64,000 nt of DNA from Candidatus Thorarchaeota archaeon (GTDB taxonomy: Archaea; Asgardarchaeota; Thorarchaeia; Thorarchaeales; Thorarchaeaceae), in NCBI GenBank assembly GCA_016840385.1, contig JAEOSL010000002.1:58899-122898 (forward strand), written 5' to 3'. Position numbers and translations under genes: made by a program. The notes under the pieces were generated by a model that was not told where the DNA came from, did no database searches, and saw nothing but the letters and a program-made list of their open reading frames with translations. Below are positions 60,731-64,000 of the stretch, piece after piece (position 1 is the first letter of the stretch; every line of letters begins with the position of its first letter).

Positions 60731-61497
60731 GCTAGAAGGGCTTCTCTGTCTACCTGACCACCGACAACCTTCAAGTATGCATCTTCAAGATCATCTACTT
60801 TCATTGAGTCAATGATATCATTTGGTGCGCCATGAACTACAAGTTCACCGTCATTAAGAATACCAATGATGTCACAGACATCTTCAGCAAATGAGGTCTG
60901 GTGGGTGCAGATGAAGAAACTAGTGTCTGTTTCCTCTGCTAATGCAAGAATCAAATCCTTCACAAGTACACTTGCTGAAGGATCAAGTCTTGAAGTGGGT
61001 TCGTCAAGAAATACAAGTTTTGGCTCATGTAGAAGTGTTGATGCAACCAATACTTTCTGTTTCATTCCTGAAGAGTATGATTCTAGAAGATCGTCTTGTC
61101 GTCCTTCCAGTCCAAGCATTCCCAACAAACTGTCAATGCGTCTATTCAGAACTTCACCACTCTTTCCATTTAGTGCTCCTATGAACTCTAGAAATTCCAC
61201 TGCTGATAGCTTAGAGTACAATCCTGGTGACTCGGGGAGAAGACCAGTAATACCTTTGATGTCGTTTCTAGCAGAATTAACATCGTATCCACATACTGTG
61301 GCTGTACCACTGGTCTGCTTTAGGAGTCCAGAGAGTATACGTACTGTTGTTGTCTTTCCAGATCCATTAGGACCTAGAAATCCAAACCTGCTACCAGTGG
61401 AAACCTCTAGGTCCAGATTTCTAACAGCCTGAACTGAGCCAAAACTCTTGTTCAAGCCTTGAGTTTGAATAACTGTTCCGTTTCGTGCCATTTTCAT
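60721..61497 (-). CDS. ABC-2 exporter ATPase
   Basis: A 258-residue ABC ATPase. Walker A GPNGSGKTTTV (about residues 42-52), signature YSSGMKQKVLVA, and Walker B LVFLDEPTSRLDP are present, as in the CcmA/DrrA group. Start ATG 61497, or 61491. An 18-bp palindrome ends 14 bases upstream of the start. Confidence 0.92.
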   Translation of the reverse strand: MKMARNGTVIQTQGLNKSFGSVQAVRNLDLEVSTGSRFGFLGPNGSGKTTTVRILSGLLKQTSGTATVCGYDVNSARNDIKGITGLLPESPGLYSKLSAVEFLEFIGALNGKSGEVLNRRIDSLLGMLGLEGRQDDLLESYSSGMKQKVLVASTLLHEPKLVFLDEPTSRLDPSASVLVKDLILALAEETDTSFFICTHQTSFAEDVCDIIGILNDGELVVHGAPNDIIDSMKVDDLEDAYLKVVGGQVDREALLAWR

Positions 61498-61510
61498 CGT
61501 ATCCAATTAT

Positions 61511-61528
61511 GCTGTAAACTTTTACAGC
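61511..61528. promoter_or_regulatory. Palindromic operator upstream of the exporter ATPase
   Basis: GCTGTAAACTTTTACAGC is a perfect inverted repeat of 8-bp arms with a 2-bp spacer. A TATA-like stretch lies about 25-35 bases upstream on the minus strand, so the palindrome falls on the expected transcription start: a repressor-type position. A second inverted repeat TGGTAAA (61532-61538) and TTTACCA (61566-61572) lies next to it. The divergent gene at 61633 may share the control. Confidence 0.6.
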
Positions 61529-61632
61529 GCCATGGTAAAGATTTATATTCATTCATATATAAATGTTTACCAGAACGCAGTAAATTTTGACCAGAAAAGG
61601 TTAAAACTAAGCGTGACACGAGGAATAATGCA

Positions 61633-62286
61633 ATGGGACTTCTTTCAACTCATGAAGCAGTGGTCTGGTGGGAATACCATCATGGGAAACCCACATCAGA
61701 CATCTTCAGTGAGTATGAGAGTTCTGCTGACATTCCGGACTATCTCTTCGATATCCTTCGTGCAGAGATCGATGATAAAATCAAAGATTCAAAGAAAGCG
61801 AAAAAGGAGAAAGAAAAGATACGCGGGATGCAGTTCTCAAGTGCAGCCTATGTTTCAAGGGTTCTTAGTAGAGCAAAGTCAAAGATAGAGGATTCTCTCA
61901 AGCAACATGCAAACAGCCATCGACTGGATACAGAAAATGTCAATGGCGAGAGAGGAGTTCTCACAGGATTTGACTATCAGGCGAATACGAATGTGTACAT
62001 TGTCTTCACACTCAAGCTAGGTGTGATTGTGTGGTATGAACACAACAATTACGGTGGTAAACTGTGTGATGGAACACCAGTCAATCCACGAGCAAAGAGT
62101 GATGGAAAACAGTGTCCTAAACTAGAAGAATGCAGAGAAACTCTGGATACTATTCTAGGTGAGTATAACCTTACTCTGAACCCAAAGGAAGAAGAGATGT
62201 ATATGACTGAACAGTCAATCAGAATCTTCGGCAAACTTGGGGCAAAGCAACTTCCTCGCTACCAAAGAGAAACACAAGGTGAATAA
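61633..62286 (+). CDS. Uncharacterised protein with possible HTH segment
   Basis: A 217-residue protein. The N-terminal part (AVVWWEYHHGKPTSDIFSEY and AAYVSRVLSRAKSKIEDSLK) looks like a helix-turn-helix or sigma-like DNA-binding helical region. The C-terminal half is mixed, with two Cys (GGKLCDG, KQCPKLEEC) that may bind metal. It could be the regulator that binds the adjacent palindrome, but this is inference. It is the first gene before the three PH proteins. Confidence 0.55.
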   Translation: MGLLSTHEAVVWWEYHHGKPTSDIFSEYESSADIPDYLFDILRAEIDDKIKDSKKAKKEKEKIRGMQFSSAAYVSRVLSRAKSKIEDSLKQHANSHRLDTENVNGERGVLTGFDYQANTNVYIVFTLKLGVIVWYEHNNYGGKLCDGTPVNPRAKSDGKQCPKLEECRETLDTILGEYNLTLNPKEEEMYMTEQSIRIFGKLGAKQLPRYQRETQGE

Positions 62287-62289
62287 AAA

Positions 62290-63015
62290 ATGAACGAGGA
62301 AGTAACAGCTGGCTACTTTCCAGCAATGGAAGGTATGCCCAAAGGGAAGACATTCAAGCCTTCAAAGGCTTTGAGGAACAAATACTGGTTTACTGCAATT
62401 TCGATGGCAGTGATATTCTGGTTATTGATTGTAGTAGGATTCTATGGGATATCGTTCCTGGTATCTTTAGATGAAGCATGGAGCCATGCAGCTCTCATGA
62501 CCCAATGGTTAGGGTTTGTGAATTTCTGGGCTTTCGTTGGTAATATGATCTGGTTGATTCCATCACTGATAGGAATCTCAGTATACATCAACTCAATCGA
62601 ATACTCGGTAATCTCTGAGAGTGGTGAAGCATCTCCGGAAATCTATGTGAAGAAGGGTATCATCAACGTGACAAAGAAGCACGTGCCTTTCAGAACTATA
62701 ACCAACATCTCTTCACGAGCAGGTGTTATCGATAGACTGTTCGGTATTGGGAATGTTGAGATTCAGACGGCAGGATATTCTGGAGGAGCAACCGGCCAAG
62801 CAGGACCCGAAGAAAAACTTGAGGGAATCATAGCCTATGAAGACCTCACGCAATTCGTGTTGGGTGAGCTTAGAAAGTTCAGAGATCCATATACAACTGG
62901 TACTGAAGTTGTCTTTCCACGTGATGATGTAGTTCCACGTCTAGAGGGGACTCTAGATGATGAAATTCTCACTGCAATACAAGATATTCGTGAGATTCTT
63001 AGGACAAAGCTATAG
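62290..63015 (+). CDS. Membrane protein with bacterial PH domain (DUF304), copy 1
   Basis: A 241-residue protein with two membrane helices (about 34-58 and 72-98) followed by a bacterial pleckstrin-homology (bPH2, DUF304) domain. The domain contains SIEYSVISESGEASPEIYVKK, FRTITNISSRAGVIDRLFG and IGNVEIQTAGYSG, typical of the family. Such proteins are of unknown function, at the membrane. It lies four bases after the previous gene. It is followed by two paralogues. Confidence 0.85.
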   Translation: MNEEVTAGYFPAMEGMPKGKTFKPSKALRNKYWFTAISMAVIFWLLIVVGFYGISFLVSLDEAWSHAALMTQWLGFVNFWAFVGNMIWLIPSLIGISVYINSIEYSVISESGEASPEIYVKKGIINVTKKHVPFRTITNISSRAGVIDRLFGIGNVEIQTAGYSGGATGQAGPEEKLEGIIAYEDLTQFVLGELRKFRDPYTTGTEVVFPRDDVVPRLEGTLDDEILTAIQDIREILRTKL

Positions 63016-63038
63016 TAATCAAGAGCGAGGTTAGGAAA

Positions 63039-63797
63039 ATGGGAAGCGAAGAAGGAAGGATCATCAAACCACCAATTGAAGATGTAACAAGCGGCAGAGT
63101 ATTCAAACCGGACACGAGATTCTACTACAAAGAATGGTTCGGAGCTACAATCATTGCAGTATTCTTTTGGATGATGGCGGTTGGAGTGTTAGTACTTGGT
63201 GCTTGGGTCTATATGATGGATCAGAATGAAACATGGCCTACCTTCTTTGCTGTTTTCTTTGATGTATTTCCTATGGTCAACTTTTGGTATGGAATTTCAC
63301 TGGTATTTTGGTGGCTTCCAATATTGGTGGGAATTCCGCTCTACATCAGAAGTATTGAGTATAGTGTGATTTCAAAGGCGGGTAATGTAATGCCAGAAAT
63401 ATACGTGAAGAAAGGTCTCATCAATGTGACTCAGAAACACGTACCATTTCGTACGATTACAAACATAAGCTCACGCGCAGGACTTGTGGATAGATTATTC
63501 GGTATTGGTTCTGTAGAAATACAAACTGCAGGTTTCTCTGGTGGTCCAGCTGGACAGGGAGGACCAGAAGAGAAGCTTGAAGGAATAACGTTCTATGAAG
63601 AAGTCAGAGACTTTGTACTTCAAGAACTTCGTAGATTTAGAGACCCCTACGTAACTGGTACTGAGGTGGTTCACCAACGTGAAGATCCAGTACCGCAATT
63701 GCGTGATAGTCTAGATGATGAGATGCTCATTACTTTGCGCGAGATAAGAAACGTACTAGAACGAATCGATAGAAAAATGGACAAAGAGGAGAAGTAG
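63039..63797 (+). CDS. Membrane protein with bacterial PH domain (DUF304), copy 2
   Basis: A 252-residue paralogue of the previous protein, with the same plan: two membrane helices, then SIEYSVISKAGNVMPEIYVKK, FRTITNISSRAGLVDRLFG and IGSVEIQTAGFSG. It has GAGGTTAGG upstream of the ATG. The C-terminal tail is longer and charged. Confidence 0.85.
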   Translation: MGSEEGRIIKPPIEDVTSGRVFKPDTRFYYKEWFGATIIAVFFWMMAVGVLVLGAWVYMMDQNETWPTFFAVFFDVFPMVNFWYGISLVFWWLPILVGIPLYIRSIEYSVISKAGNVMPEIYVKKGLINVTQKHVPFRTITNISSRAGLVDRLFGIGSVEIQTAGFSGGPAGQGGPEEKLEGITFYEEVRDFVLQELRRFRDPYVTGTEVVHQREDPVPQLRDSLDDEMLITLREIRNVLERIDRKMDKEEK

Positions 63798-63799
63798 AG

Positions 63800-64000
63800 A
63801 TGGCAGGAGAAGGAAAAGTAATCAAACCACCAATGAAGAATGTCGCTAGTGGGAAGATAATCAAACCGTCGAAGGCATTTCGAAACAAAATGTGGTTCAC
63901 GGGTATCTTCACTGCAACATTGTTATGGGTAATCGTATTCGGATCATTTTGGTTTGTCCTCTGGCTTGCAGGACTTATCACTCTCAATCCCAATCCAGGA
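63800..64000 (+). CDS. Membrane protein with bacterial PH domain (DUF304), copy 3, truncated by window edge
   Basis: The first 67 codons match the N-terminus of the two preceding proteins (VIKPPMKNVASGKIIKPSKA, then a hydrophobic helix from about residue 37). The frame runs off the right edge. The ATG lies two bases after the stop of copy 2. Confidence 0.75.
   Translation, partial: MAGEGKVIKPPMKNVASGKIIKPSKAFRNKMWFTGIFTATLLWVIVFGSFWFVLWLAGLITLNPNPG

Overview
The window looks like a chromosomal contig from an archaeon, most likely an Asgard archaeon of Thorarchaeia type. This placement is an inference from gene content, not from a marker gene. Supporting signs are an archaeal adenosylhomocysteinase, a group 3b-type [NiFe]-hydrogenase operon, BMP/nucleoside-type ABC import, many small zinc-ribbon and membrane proteins of archaeal style, a Regnase-like NYN ribonuclease, frequent TTG/GTG starts with GGAGG-like Shine-Dalgarno sequences, and moderately AT-rich intergenic DNA. 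I recognised no rRNA, tRNA or CRISPR array.

Layout. 1-0.7 kb: the 3' end of adenosylhomocysteinase (sahH), broken near its C-terminus. 0.9-13.2 kb: an MFS carrier, then a two-armed divergent cluster. The minus arm carries a BMP-type binding protein, a double ABC ATPase, a DUF2877 (AllH-like) protein, FdrA (AllF-like), a 57-residue split-off FdrA tail and a DUF1116 (AllG-like) protein. The plus arm carries a second DUF1116 protein, two ABC permeases and an isochorismatase-fold hydrolase. Together these look like uptake and carbamoyl-transfer catabolism of a ureido, purine-like or oxamate-like compound. 13.2-17.5 kb: a rearranged methyl-metabolism region with a MetE-like protein, two near-identical methyltransferases, extra copies of the sahH 3' end and duplicated tails of a 275-residue gene. 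17.6-20 kb: a ribbon-helix-helix regulator and a membrane protein, both preceded by 7-bp iterated operator-like repeats, then a TPR-like protein. 20-23 kb: redox and housekeeping genes. 23.6-28.8 kb: the hydrogenase operon (beta, gamma, small and large subunits) with small Cys-rich proteins. 28.8-30.4 kb: an FAD-linked oxidase.

30.5-38.7 kb holds the most unusual feature: a compact two-gene block. A 1922-residue protein with a RecB/Cas4-type PD-(D/E)XK nuclease core is divergent from a 727-residue TnpB/Cas12-like RuvC nuclease with an intact D-E-D triad and zinc finger. Perfect 12-bp inverted repeats lie close to both ends, an 8-bp direct repeat flanks the block, and small hairpins sit at the 3' end of the TnpB-like gene. 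There is no CRISPR array and no recognisable transposase. I propose it as a mobile or defence-type element that may use a TnpB-style guide RNA.

38.8-64 kb: a metallophosphoesterase, two tandem ArsB/NhaD-type carriers, a zinc-finger NYN ribonuclease, a short bacterial-like AlaRS lacking the C-terminal domain, DUF47 plus Pit phosphate transport, a metallo-beta-lactamase-fold protein, membrane proteins, nitroreductase, acyl-CoA dehydrogenase plus ferredoxin, a secreted C25 (gingipain-like) peptidase, methyltransferases, an LRR protein and an SDR. An ABC-2 exporter operon ends in a membrane-anchored C39/BtrH-like cysteine-peptidase-fold protein. The window closes with a palindromic operator, a possible HTH protein and three tandem bacterial-PH (DUF304) membrane proteins, the last cut by the window edge.
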